Shown: in pieces, positions 41,598 through 49,466 of the stretch | Position numbering within the stretch: position 1 is the first letter of the stretch | Layout: every line of letters starts with the position of its first letter | NCBI RefSeq assembly: GCF_015234515.1 | Contig: NZ_JADGMY010000023.1 | Coordinates: 78,047 to 142,046, forward strand | Direction of reading: 5' to 3' | DNA from: Cellulomonas sp. | GTDB taxonomy: Bacteria > Actinomycetota > Actinomycetes > Actinomycetales > Cellulomonadaceae | DNA length: 64,000 nucleotides | Made by a program: the position numbers and the translations under genes | Notes under the pieces: model-generated | Told to the model about the DNA's origin: nothing | Database searches by the model: none | What the model saw: the letters and a program-made list of their open reading frames with translations, nothing else

Positions 41598-42766
41598 CAG
41601 GCGCTCCGCTCCGCGGCCGCGACGTGCTCGTGCGCCGCGCGCAGCACCTGCAGCTCCGCGGCCGTCGGACGGCCGCCGGTCACGTGCGCGACGAAGTCCG
41701 CGGCGACCACGACGGGGTCGGCGGCGGCGGTCACGAGGGCCGGGCGCGTGGGACCCGCGTCCGGGCGGTCCGGGCGGTGCTGCACGACGAGTGCGTGCGC
41801 GAACCGCTGCTTGACGCGTCGGAACAGGTCCGCGGGCCGCACGGCGTCGGTGATCGTCACCCGGACCCAGTCGTCCACGTGCGGCTCGCCGGCCGCCGCG
41901 AGCAGGTCCTCGAGCGTGCCCGTCACGTCGGCCATGCGGCGCGGGACGGGCGCCGGCACGAGCGTCGTGGTCGGCTCGGCGCCGGACAGGTCGACCAGCA
42001 CCGACGACTTGGCGTGGTGCTGCTCGGAGAACGAGTAGGCGAGCGGGGAGCCGGAGTACCGGAGCACGGTCCCGGCGGGCCCGTTGACCACCTGCGGCCC
42101 GTGCAGGTGGCCGAGCGCGACGTAGTCCGTGCCCGCGAACACGTCCGCCGGCACGTGGTCGACCCCGCCGACCCGGATGTCGCGCTCCGACTCGCTCGCC
42201 CGTCCCCCCACGACGAAGGCGTGCGCGGCGACCACGACACGCGGCCGCTCACCGCCGGGCCGCGCCGCGACGTCGGCCCGCACCCGCGTCATCGCGGCGC
42301 GCGTCACGGCCTCGTGCGAGCGGGCGAGCAGGGTGCGTGCCCCGTCGGCGCCGACGGGCGCGAGCTCCGCCCGGCACACGTCGGGGTCGAGGTACGGCAG
42401 GCCGTAGACCAGCACACCCGCCACCTCGACCGGCTCCGCCAGCGACGCGACGCGCGTGCGCAGCCGTACGCGCTCGCGCATGAGCGCCGAGCCGAACCCC
42501 AGGCGCGTCGCCGAGTCGTGGTTGCCCGACGTCACGACGACCGTGGTGTGCTCGGCGAGGCGCGCGAGCGTGTCGGACAGCAGCGTCACCGCCTCGACCG
42601 GCGGGATGGCGCGGTCGTACACGTCACCGGCGACGACGACCGCGTCCACCTGCTCCGTGCGCGCGACGTCAACCAGGTGGTCCAGGTAGGACGCCTGGTG
42701 GTCCAGCAGGTCGACCCCGTGCAGGGTCCGGCCCAGGTGCCAGTCCGACGTGTGCAGCAACCGCAT
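41597..42766 (-). CDS. sbcD: Exonuclease subunit SbcD (Mre11-like)
   Basis: A 389-residue calcineurin-type nuclease, partner of SbcC. All metal motifs are present in order: HTSDWHLGRTL (residues 5-15), VVAGDVYDRAIPP, VTSGNHDSATRL, VVAAHAFVVGG and ALGHLHGPQVV. A C-terminal domain follows that contacts SbcC. The start ATG at 42766 lacks a Shine-Dalgarno, but TACGGT ends 6 bases upstream, so the sbcDC message seems leaderless. The pair processes palindromes and broken ends in DNA repair; the numerous inverted and tandem repeats in this window are its kind of substrate. Confidence 0.95.
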   Translation of the reverse strand: MRLLHTSDWHLGRTLHGVDLLDHQASYLDHLVDVARTEQVDAVVVAGDVYDRAIPPVEAVTLLSDTLARLAEHTTVVVTSGNHDSATRLGFGSALMRERVRLRTRVASLAEPVEVAGVLVYGLPYLDPDVCRAELAPVGADGARTLLARSHEAVTRAAMTRVRADVAARPGGERPRVVVAAHAFVVGGRASESERDIRVGGVDHVPADVFAGTDYVALGHLHGPQVVNGPAGTVLRYSGSPLAYSFSEQHHAKSSVLVDLSGAEPTTTLVPAPVPRRMADVTGTLEDLLAAAGEPHVDDWVRVTITDAVRPADLFRRVKQRFAHALVVQHRPDRPDAGPTRPALVTAAADPVVVAADFVAHVTGGRPTAAELQVLRAAHEHVAAAERSA

Positions 42767-42772
42767 GCCCGG

Positions 42773-42778
42773 ACCGTA
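42773..42778 (-). promoter_or_regulatory. -10 box of sbcDC, leaderless arrangement
   Basis: TACGGT on the minus strand ends 6 bases before the sbcD ATG (42766); no Shine-Dalgarno sequence is present. Confidence 0.5.
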
Positions 42779-42820
42779 ACCGAGGGTTCCGACATCGCCG
42801 CGGTCGCCCCGCGGCGGGCG

Positions 42821-43171
42821 TCAGACGTCGTCGGGGATCGCGCCGCCCAGGCCGACCATGTCCAGCAGGTCCCGCAGGACGTGGTTCGGGTCGTGCAACG
42901 TCAGCTCGACGCCCGCCTCGGAGGCCGCCAGGTGCAGCTGCAGGACGAACGCCACGCCCGACGAGTCGATGAACGTCGCCTGGCTCGCGTCGACGAGCAG
43001 CGGCAGGCCGCTCATCAGCGCGATGCCCATGGACGCGGACGCCGACTGGCGCAGCGACGCGTCGATCTCGCCGACCAGACAGACGACGGCACGTCCCGCG
43101 CGGTGCTCGACGCGGATCTCGTGGTCCACCGGCTCCGGGGTGCGCTCGATCGCAGCAGTCAGCTCGGTCAT
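42821..43171 (-). CDS. STAS-domain anti-sigma factor antagonist
   Basis: A 116-residue single-domain STAS protein. The order is HEIRVEHRAGRAVVCLVGEID, then LLVDASQATFIDSSGVAFVL with the conserved Ser of the DSSG loop that an anti-sigma kinase phosphorylates, and ELTLHDPNHVLRDLLDMVGL. In partner-switching pathways the dephosphorylated form binds the anti-sigma factor and frees a sigma factor of the SigB/SigF type. No kinase or sigma gene is adjacent, so it works with partners elsewhere. The ATG at 43171 is used; GAGGAG lies 13 bases upstream, a little far. The 215-base gap upstream (43172-43386) shows only a small GGTACG/CGTACC hairpin. Confidence 0.88.
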   Translation of the reverse strand: MTELTAAIERTPEPVDHEIRVEHRAGRAVVCLVGEIDASLRQSASASMGIALMSGLPLLVDASQATFIDSSGVAFVLQLHLAASEAGVELTLHDPNHVLRDLLDMVGLGGAIPDDV

Positions 43172-43386
43172 CGTGGCGTTCGCGCTCCTCGTGCCTCGGG
43201 CCGGTACGTCGTCGTACCGGGGGTGCGACGGGCGGGACGAAACTACCCACCGGCACCGACATCGGCGCGGCGAACGGGGTCCCGCCGCGTCACAACACGC
43301 ACCCCTGGGCGCGTGTTCCCGAGGAACTCTACGCTCCTCGAACCGAGCCTTGACCCATGCTTGACTCGGCGCTGACCCGAACGGGG

Positions 43387-43902
43387 TCAGGCTGCCTCGC
43401 TGACGTCCGCGACCGTCGCACCCAGCGCCCGCACGAGGTCGTCCGTCGACAGCTCGATCCCCACGCCGTGCCCGCCGCCGCCGATCGACACCCGCCGTCC
43501 CGACGCCCTGGCGTCCACGACGACCGGCCAGGCCCGCGTCGCGCCGAACGGCGTGATCGTGCCGCGCTCGTACCCGGTGACGTCCTTCGCGACCGCCGCG
43601 TCGGGCATCGACAGGCGGCTCACGCCGAGCAGGGCGCGCAGCTTGGGCCACGAGATCGTGCGGTCGCCCGGCAGCAGCACGAGCAGGAAGTCGTCGTCCC
43701 CGCGCCGCACCACGATCGTCTTGACGAGGTCGGCGGGCTCGATGCCACGGGCCGCGGCGGCCTCCGCGAGCGAGCCGACCCGCCCGTGCCGCGTGCGCAC
43801 GTACGCGACTCCCGCGGCGTCGAGCGCGGCGACGGTCCGTCGCTCACCGTCCGTGCGCAGCTCGTGGTCCGGGACGGCTGCGGGTCCGGGGTCGTCGCTC
43901 AC
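43387..43902 (-). CDS. YbaK/ProX-type aminoacyl-tRNA deacylase domain protein
   Basis: A 171-residue single-domain editing protein. Family features are VAYVRTRHGRVGSLAEAAAA, DLVKTIVVRRGDDDFLLVLL (with the catalytic Lys), GDRTISWPKLRALLG and VTGYERGTITPFGATRAWPV, ending SIGGGGHGVGIELSTDDLVR. These proteins remove mischarged amino acids from tRNA (for example Cys or Ala from tRNA-Pro). The specific target is unknown. The GTG at 43902 has TACGGT ending 6 bases upstream and no Shine-Dalgarno, so it is another leaderless candidate. It is a single gene. Confidence 0.9.
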   Translation of the reverse strand: MSDDPGPAAVPDHELRTDGERRTVAALDAAGVAYVRTRHGRVGSLAEAAAARGIEPADLVKTIVVRRGDDDFLLVLLPGDRTISWPKLRALLGVSRLSMPDAAVAKDVTGYERGTITPFGATRAWPVVVDARASGRRVSIGGGGHGVGIELSTDDLVRALGATVADVSEAA

Positions 43903-43908
43903 GCAGCC

Positions 43909-43914
43909 ACCGTA
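43909..43914 (-). promoter_or_regulatory. -10 box of the YbaK-like gene
   Basis: TACGGT on the minus strand, ending 6 bases before the GTG at 43902. Confidence 0.45.
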
Positions 43915-44002
43915 GCGAGCGGGCGACGGACGGGCGACGGTCGCGCGCGACGGGGCCGGGCGGACGTCGCCCAGCCGCCGTCCGGCACCGCAGGGGTGCA
44001 GG

Positions 44003-44536
44003 TCACAGAAGGGCGACGAGGGCGACCGCGAGGGCGGCGCCCAGAGCGAGCACGGCTGCGCCGACCGCGACCCGGCGGCGCGTCGCGCCGTGCGGCCGGG
44101 CGAGAGGCGGCACGGCGGCCTCGCGACGGTCCGCGAACGCCGCGAGCCAGTCCTGCTCCGGGCTCCAGCGCCGCTCGGGGGCGGGCTTGGGGTCGGGGAT
44201 CCACGCCTCGGCGGGCACCCAGCGGGCGGGCGACGGCTGGGCGCGATCGGGGTTCTGCCCGTCGCGCGCCGGACCGCCAGGGCCCCGGACGCCGTCGCGG
44301 CCGGTGCGCTCGCCGCGGTCGCGCTCGTCCCCGTCGTGGCGCTGCGCGTGGTCGGCGCGCCGCCGGACGGCCGGCTCACGGCCCGGTCGCTCGCCCCACC
44401 CGTCGGGTCCGGACGACGGAGTGCCGACCCCGCGGAGCGGCGGGCGGCGGCAGGCGTCGTTCGCCCAGTGCTGCCGGTGCGCGTCGCGCGGCTGCTGCGG
44501 ACCCGGACCAGCGGGAGGCCATGGCTGCTCGAGCAC
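44003..44536 (-). CDS. Pro-rich tail-anchored membrane protein
   Basis: A 177-residue protein, mostly disordered (Pro, Gly, Arg, Asp-rich) with one membrane segment at the very C-terminus (VAVGAAVLALGAALAVALVA), the layout of a tail-anchored protein. Just before it is a short ordered stretch (SPEQDWLAAFADRREAAVPP). The GTG at 44536 is chosen because GGGAGG lies 6 bases upstream; longer in-frame starts at 44593 and 44620 lack one. Repeated short words such as PARWVPAEAW and ERRWSPEQDW hint at a Trp-containing repeat. No family is recognised. The low-complexity part means the frame is supported mainly by the ribosome binding site and the membrane segment. Confidence 0.5.
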   Translation of the reverse strand: MLEQPWPPAGPGPQQPRDAHRQHWANDACRRPPLRGVGTPSSGPDGWGERPGREPAVRRRADHAQRHDGDERDRGERTGRDGVRGPGGPARDGQNPDRAQPSPARWVPAEAWIPDPKPAPERRWSPEQDWLAAFADRREAAVPPLARPHGATRRRVAVGAAVLALGAALAVALVALL

Positions 44537-44741
44537 CGAGCCTCCCGTCGTCGTCGTCGGACCATCCGGACGAATCGCCCAGGCCCCCAGCATGCCGTCC
44601 GGACGCCCGCCGCGTCGCACGCGTCACCCCAAAGTGTGAGGACGCTCTCATCGGACGCGGTGCGAGGCCCTCTCCCGGGGCGTCGTCCGCGACACGGCGC
44701 GCAGCGCACGCGGGGACGTCGGGCGCGGCGTGCCGCGTCGG

Positions 44742-44747
44742 TACGGT
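44742..44747 (+). promoter_or_regulatory. -10 box of the DUF308-lipase gene
   Basis: TACGGT ends 7 bases before the ATG at 44755; there is no Shine-Dalgarno sequence. Confidence 0.45.
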
Positions 44748-44754
44748 CGGGTGC

Positions 44755-46560
44755 ATGACAGGGCTCGACGCAGGCGCTCGTCCGGCAGGGCGCGGCGGCG
44801 GCGCGCGACGGTGGGCGCTGCTCGTCGGGTCCCTGGTCGCCGTGCCGGTGGGTGCGCTGCTGGCGCTGCGGCCGTTCGTGTCGCTCGCGGTGCTGGTGGT
44901 CGGCGTCGCCGTCGGGCTCGTGGTGCTGGGCGTTGTCCGGCTCGTCACCGGCCGCCCGGCGGCTGACGACACCACGCCCGACGTCGTCCCGTCGCGCTGG
45001 TGGTGGCTCGCCGGGGCCGCGTACCTTGCCGCGGCGCTCGTCGTCGCGCTGTGGCCCGGGCCGACGATCCGGGTGCTCGCCGTCGCGGTCGGCGTCGTCC
45101 TGGTCCTCGACGGCGTCCTCGACGTGCTCGCGGCGCAGCGCGCGAGCGGGTCGGGGCGTACCGGCGCGCTGCTGTCGGGTGCCACGTCGCTGCTGCTCGG
45201 CGTCCTGGCGCTCGCGTGGCCGGACGTCACGGTGCTCGTCGTCGCCGTGCTGGTCGGGGTGAGCGTGCTGTTCGCGGGCCTGCGCGGGGTCGCTGCGGCC
45301 GTGCGCGGCGCCGGTCCGCGCCGCCCCACCCGCTGGGAGCGCCGCGCACGGCCGGGAGCACGGCGGGTCGTCGGCGAGGTCGTCGCGCTCGTCGTCACCC
45401 TCGCCCTGGTGGCGGCGGGCATCGGCATCGACCGCGGCACGCACCAGCCCGACGACTTCTACGCCGCGCCCGCCGACGTGCCCGCCGAGCCCGGGCGCCT
45501 GCTGAGGAGCGAACCGTTCGCGTCCGCCGAGGTGCCCGCCGACGCGGCGGCGTGGCGGATCCTCTACACGACGACCCGCGAGGACGGGACGCCCACCGTG
45601 GCGTCCGGCCTGGTCGTCGCGCCGCGCGCCGCGACGGGCGCGAACGCCGGGCCCGCCGACGTCGTCGCGTGGGCGCACGGCACGACGGGCGTGACCCCCG
45701 GCTGCGCGCCGTCCGTGCTGCCCGACGGCCTCGCGGCGGGCGCCATGTTCGTCGTGGACGACGTGCTCGCGCAGGGCTGGGCGCTCGTCGCGACCGACTA
45801 CGCGGGCCTGGGCACCGACGGGCCGCACGCGTATCTGGTCGGGCGGGCGGCGGCCTACGACGTCCTGGACGCGGTCCGCGCGGCGCACGAGCTCGAGGAC
45901 GTCGCCCTGAGCGACCGGAACGTGGTCTGGGGCCACTCGCAGGGCGGCGGCGCGGCCCTGTGGACGGGCATCGTCGCGCCGGAGTACGCGCCCGATGTCG
46001 AGCTGCTCGGCGTCGCGGCGCTGGCCCCCGCGTCGAACCCGTCCGCGCTGCTCGCGCACCTGCCCGAGGTGTCGGTGGGCGCGCTGTTCGCGGCGTACCT
46101 CGCGCAGGGGTACGCCACGACGTACCCGGACGTGCGGCTCGACGACGTCGTGCGGCCCGGCGCCCGCGTGATCGTCCAGGAGATGGCGCAGCGGTGCCTC
46201 GCCGAGCGTGGCGTGGTGGTCTCCGCGCTGACCGCGCTCCTGCTCGACCAGCCGGTGTGGGAGCACGCCGACCCGTACACCGGCGCCTTCGGCGAGCGGC
46301 TCGACGAGAACGTGCCGTCCGGCCCGATCCCTGCGCCGCTGCTCGTGGCACAGGGCACCACGGACTCCATCGTCGTGGCGTCCTCGCAGGACGAGTACGT
46401 GGACGAGCGGTGCGCCGCCGGGTACGCCGTCGACCACCGCTCGTACGCAGGGCTCGACCACGTCGACCTCGTGGAGGCCGACTCCCCGCTGGTGCCGGAC
46501 CTGCTCGCGTGGACGCACGAGAGGATCGCGGGCGGCCCCCCGGGCGACACCTGCCCCTGA
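44755..46560 (+). CDS. HdeD-like (DUF308) membrane domain fused to secretory lipase
   Basis: A 601-residue protein with two unlike halves. Residues about 20-185 are six hydrophobic segments in pairs (WALLVGSLVAVPVGALLALR, YLAAALVVALWPGPTIRVLA, LLLGVLALAWPDVTVLVVAV), the repeat pattern of HdeD/DUF308 proteins. A further segment near residue 210 leads to an alpha/beta-hydrolase of the LIP (secretory lipase) family on the outer side: VVAWAHGTTGVTPGCAPS, TDYAGLGTDGPHAYLVG, nucleophile Ser in VVWGHSQGGGAALW, then LLVAQGTTDSIVVASSQDEY (Asp) and YAGLDHVDLVEADSP (His). It should be a membrane-held esterase acting outside on lipids or esters. The start has a -10 box 7 bases upstream and appears leaderless. 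Confidence 0.87.
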   Translation: MTGLDAGARPAGRGGGARRWALLVGSLVAVPVGALLALRPFVSLAVLVVGVAVGLVVLGVVRLVTGRPAADDTTPDVVPSRWWWLAGAAYLAAALVVALWPGPTIRVLAVAVGVVLVLDGVLDVLAAQRASGSGRTGALLSGATSLLLGVLALAWPDVTVLVVAVLVGVSVLFAGLRGVAAAVRGAGPRRPTRWERRARPGARRVVGEVVALVVTLALVAAGIGIDRGTHQPDDFYAAPADVPAEPGRLLRSEPFASAEVPADAAAWRILYTTTREDGTPTVASGLVVAPRAATGANAGPADVVAWAHGTTGVTPGCAPSVLPDGLAAGAMFVVDDVLAQGWALVATDYAGLGTDGPHAYLVGRAAAYDVLDAVRAAHELEDVALSDRNVVWGHSQGGGAALWTGIVAPEYAPDVELLGVAALAPASNPSALLAHLPEVSVGALFAAYLAQGYATTYPDVRLDDVVRPGARVIVQEMAQRCLAERGVVVSALTALLLDQPVWEHADPYTGAFGERLDENVPSGPIPAPLLVAQGTTDSIVVASSQDEYVDERCAAGYAVDHRSYAGLDHVDLVEADSPLVPDLLAWTHERIAGGPPGDTCP

Positions 46561-46588
46561 CGGGCGGCCGGCCCGCGCGAGGCGGGGC

Positions 46589-47491
46589 TCAGCAGTCCGG
46601 AGGCGTGGGCCGGTCCGTGCACAGGTCCGCGACCAGGCGCGACGTGCGCTCCTCGATGCGGAACGCGGGGCCGGTAGTGCTGGTCCGGGCCGTGCCGGCG
46701 ACGTCCAGCCAGTCGTCGGTGCCGACGAGCCGGTACCGGCCGGTCCACGTGGTGGTGAGCGTGATCGACGCCTGACCGGGCTGCTCGTAGACGTGGTGCG
46801 TCGTGAAGTCGGGCCACGCGCTGCCCGCGTCGCGCGTGACGAGGGGCTCCGAGCCGTCGCCGAAGTCGTACGTGAAGACGTCGGGTCGCGCCTCCACCTC
46901 CACCTGGTACCCCAGCAGGTCCGTGGTCAGGACGACCGGCGCAGGGTCGGTCCGCACGATCGTCTCGATGTTCACCAGCACCCAGTCGCCCTCGGGCTGC
47001 TTGACGAGCATCGGCGCCGGCAGCGGGAGCCGCCGGAAGTCCTCGGCCGTCATCGCCGGGACCCGGTCCGCCGGGCACGTGCCGTAGTCGACCTGCTCCC
47101 ACGGGCTCCACTCGCTCGCGCCGGGGTCGAGGTAGCTGCGCCAGCGGGGCAGCTGCCAGTCGGCGAGGTCGCACTGCATGACGTACACCGAGGGAAGACC
47201 GTCGTCGCACAGCCCGTCGACGTCCGGGGCAGCGGGCAGCAGGCCGCGCGTGCACCCGATCGCGTTGACGGACCTCCACCGGCGGCCGGTGGCGGCCTGG
47301 GTGGCGGGGTTCGCCTCGTCGGCGTGCTGGCGCTGGGATCGGTCCCCGACGAGGTCGACGTACCCGCTGTTGGCTGCCGCCGCGATCTGGGTCCGCGTGC
47401 TCCCCGGCAGGCCGTTGGACGGCGGTCCGGGCACGGAGGTCAGGTGGGCGGCCGCCACGAGAACGACCGCAACTGCCAGGGTGCCGGTCAT
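46589..47491 (-). CDS. Exported protein with PKD-like domain
   Basis: A 300-residue protein with an N-terminal signal segment (TGTLAVAVVLVAAAHLTSVPG). The middle has a Cys-containing stretch (IGCTRGLLPA, LCDDGLPSVYVMQCDLADW, YGTCPADRVPA) likely held by disulfides. The C-terminal third reads like a PKD-type beta-sandwich: VFTYDFGDGSEPLVTRDAGS followed by THHVYEQPGQASITLTTTW. It ends with two Cys in LVADLCTDRPTPPDC. The function is unknown; it is not a known enzyme. Its ATG shares ATGA with the stop of a DUF6318 lipoprotein gene, so the two envelope proteins are made together. Confidence 0.8.
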   Translation of the reverse strand: MTGTLAVAVVLVAAAHLTSVPGPPSNGLPGSTRTQIAAAANSGYVDLVGDRSQRQHADEANPATQAATGRRWRSVNAIGCTRGLLPAAPDVDGLCDDGLPSVYVMQCDLADWQLPRWRSYLDPGASEWSPWEQVDYGTCPADRVPAMTAEDFRRLPLPAPMLVKQPEGDWVLVNIETIVRTDPAPVVLTTDLLGYQVEVEARPDVFTYDFGDGSEPLVTRDAGSAWPDFTTHHVYEQPGQASITLTTTWTGRYRLVGTDDWLDVAGTARTSTTGPAFRIEERTSRLVADLCTDRPTPPDC

Positions 47492-48087
47492 TCAGGCGCC
47501 GCCGTGAGGCCTACCTCGTCGATGGTCCACCGGTCGTCGGTCCACGAGAGGGCGAGCCCGTAGTCGAGGGGCGGACCGGTCGGCTCCGTGGCGACGACCG
47601 ATCCGTCGTCGCCTCGCAGCCTGATCTCACCCTGGACCCGCCGGAGCTCGACCGTGAACCACTCGCCCGGTCGCACCTCCACCGCGGAGACGCCGGTGAT
47701 CTCTGACGGGTCCCGCTCGGTGAGCAGGCGATCGTCGACGGCCTGCTGCACCTGCTGGAGAACCTCGTTGCAGTAGGTGCAGGACTCGGCGGACAACGCC
47801 CGCAGGGGTCCCGTGTCGCCGGTGCTGAACGCGTAGTCGTACAGGTCGAAGAAGTGCGTGGCTGCTGCCGTCGCACCGGCGGTCGTCGGCTCGTCCATCC
47901 CCTGCGGCCTCACCGGCACCTCCGGTCGAGGCGGCGGACTCGGCACGGGGCTCGCGCTCGCGCTCGGCGCCGGCGCCGCCGTCGTCCGCTCGGGTCCCGG
48001 TTCCCCGGTGCACGCGCCGACCAGCACCGCGACGGCAGCGACCACCGCCCACCCGCACCTCACGACGCCCTGCCCCTGTCGACGCAT
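47488..48087 (-). CDS. DUF6318-family lipoprotein
   Basis: A 199-residue lipoprotein. The signal peptide ends in the lipobox VLVGAC, then a Pro/Ser/Ala linker, then the conserved PQGMDEPTTAGATAAATHFF start of the DUF6318 domain, a pair of Cys in SAESCTYCNEVLQQVQQAVD and a beta-rich end with RWTIDEVGL. The fold is probably NTF2-like. These lipoproteins are common in Cellulomonas and relatives next to a secreted partner; no function is known to me. The ATG at 48087 has TAGGTT ending 6 bases upstream with no Shine-Dalgarno. The exported PKD-like protein follows with a 4-base overlap. Confidence 0.82.
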   Translation of the reverse strand: MRRQGQGVVRCGWAVVAAVAVLVGACTGEPGPERTTAAPAPSASASPVPSPPPRPEVPVRPQGMDEPTTAGATAAATHFFDLYDYAFSTGDTGPLRALSAESCTYCNEVLQQVQQAVDDRLLTERDPSEITGVSAVEVRPGEWFTVELRRVQGEIRLRGDDGSVVATEPTGPPLDYGLALSWTDDRWTIDEVGLTAAPE

Positions 48088-48093
48088 GCGCAG

Positions 48094-48099
48094 AACCTA
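48094..48099 (-). promoter_or_regulatory. -10 box of the DUF6318 operon
   Basis: TAGGTT on the minus strand, ending 6 bases before the ATG at 48087; no Shine-Dalgarno is present. Confidence 0.5.
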
Positions 48100-48194
48100 C
48101 CGATTTCCGGACACGTCCCGTCGGGCACCTGTGGACGACGGTGCGCGCGGACCGCGCACGACATGATGGGGCGCCACCGGTGAAGGGAGTGCGC

Positions 48195-48923
48195 GTGCTG
48201 ACCAGCCTCGTCGTGGGGGTCCTGCTGATGAACGTGTTCGCGGCGCTGCTGGTCGTCGCCCGGGCACCCGTCTACGGGGCGCGCCTGTACCGGCCGATGC
48301 TGCTGAACCTCGTGCTGTCGGCGGCGCCGCTCGTCGTGCTGGGGCTCGCGGTGGTGGTGCTGCTGCCGCTGGTCGTCGTCGGGACGCCGCGGCCGCTCGT
48401 GGGGGCGGTCGGTGCGGTGCTGGGACTGGTGTGGCTGCTGCTGCTGCCCAACTCGGGCTACCTCATCACCGAGCTCAACCTCAACCACCGGCGCCAGGGC
48501 GAGCGGGTGCCCGAGTGGTACGACGTCCTGTCGGTGCTGGTGCTGGCGATGTCGGGCGTCCTGACGACGGTGCTGAACGTGTTCCTGGTCGTGCTGCTCC
48601 TGCTCGTCCTCGGCGGTGTGGACTCGGCCGCGCCGCTGACCGGCACGCCGGCACGCGTGCTGGAGGGGGTGCTGCTGCTGCTGGTCGCGTTCGGCATCTA
48701 CCTGGGCCGCCACGTGCGCCTCAACTCGTGGGACGTGAAGCACCCCCGTCACCTCGTGCGCAAGGTGCTCGGGCACCTCCGCTCGCCCGGCGCGCTGGGC
48801 AACGCGATCGGCTTCACGCTGATCGGTGCGACGTTCTTCGCGCTGATGTACCTGGTGATGATCGGGCCGGTCGTCCGGGGGCTCGTGGACGTCGAGCAGC
48901 TGCGGAACATGACCGGCTCCTGA
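48195..48923 (+). CDS. DUF1361 integral membrane protein
   Basis: A 242-residue membrane protein with about six or seven hydrophobic segments. The central loop LPNSGYLITELNLNHRRQGE with VPEWYDVLSVLVLAMSGVLT, and GIYLGRHVRLNSWDVKHPRH, are signatures of the DUF1361 family. Function is unknown in the family as far as I know. The GTG at 48195 is chosen because AAGGGAG lies 5 bases upstream; GTG codons at 48180 and 48189 are in frame. Conserved Asn, Glu, Tyr, Arg and His residues in the loops between segments suggest a ligand site facing the cytoplasm. It is divergent from the DUF6318 operon. Confidence 0.85.
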   Translation: MLTSLVVGVLLMNVFAALLVVARAPVYGARLYRPMLLNLVLSAAPLVVLGLAVVVLLPLVVVGTPRPLVGAVGAVLGLVWLLLLPNSGYLITELNLNHRRQGERVPEWYDVLSVLVLAMSGVLTTVLNVFLVVLLLLVLGGVDSAAPLTGTPARVLEGVLLLLVAFGIYLGRHVRLNSWDVKHPRHLVRKVLGHLRSPGALGNAIGFTLIGATFFALMYLVMIGPVVRGLVDVEQLRNMTGS

Positions 48924-48959
48924 CGTGCGAGAACGCCGCTCACGGCGTGCAATGGGGCC

Positions 48960-49466
48960 ATGACCATGACCGGGTGGCCGCGCGGCGGCGCGGGTCCGAC
49001 GCTCCTCGCGGTCCTCCCCCTCGCCGTCGTCGGCCTCGCGGCGTGCGGCGTCACCGTGCCGACCGACCCCGACGGCACGCTCGACCGCGTGCGCGGCGGT
49101 GAGCTGCGCGTCGGCGTCTCGCCGCACGAGCCGTGGACGGTGACGACGGACGGGACCCCGACGGGCCTGGAGGTGGACCTCGTCGAGGGCTTCGCGGACA
49201 CGCTCGACGCGGACGTCGTGTGGACGTCGGGCGGCGAGGAGGAGCTCGTCGGGGACCTCGAGCGCGGTGACCTGGACCTCGTGATCGGGGGGCTCACGGC
49301 CTCGTCGCCGTGGACGTCGCACGCCGCCGTCACGGTCGCGTACGTCACCGTCACCGACGCGGACGGCAAGCCCGAGGGGCACGTCATGCTCACGCCGATG
49401 GGCGAGAACGCGTTCCTCGTCGAGCTCGAGCGCTACCTGCTCGCCCAGGAGGTGGAGGCGCCGTGA
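48960..49466 (+). CDS. Short substrate-binding-like lipoprotein
   Basis: A 168-residue lipoprotein with lipobox GLAAC. The mature part starts like a family 3 solute-binding protein: VRGGELRVGVSPHEPWTVTT, GLEVDLVEGFADTLDADVVW, LERGDLDLVIGGLT. The second lobe of the usual fold is replaced by about 40 residues ending MLTPMGENAFLVELERYLLA, so it is much shorter than the usual 230 or more. It is unclear if it can bind a solute. The next gene, a cation diffusion facilitator, starts in its stop codon (GTGA), so the lipoprotein may serve that transporter. Two in-frame ATG codons (48960 and 48966) are possible starts. Confidence 0.75.
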   Translation: MTMTGWPRGGAGPTLLAVLPLAVVGLAACGVTVPTDPDGTLDRVRGGELRVGVSPHEPWTVTTDGTPTGLEVDLVEGFADTLDADVVWTSGGEEELVGDLERGDLDLVIGGLTASSPWTSHAAVTVAYVTVTDADGKPEGHVMLTPMGENAFLVELERYLLAQEVEAP

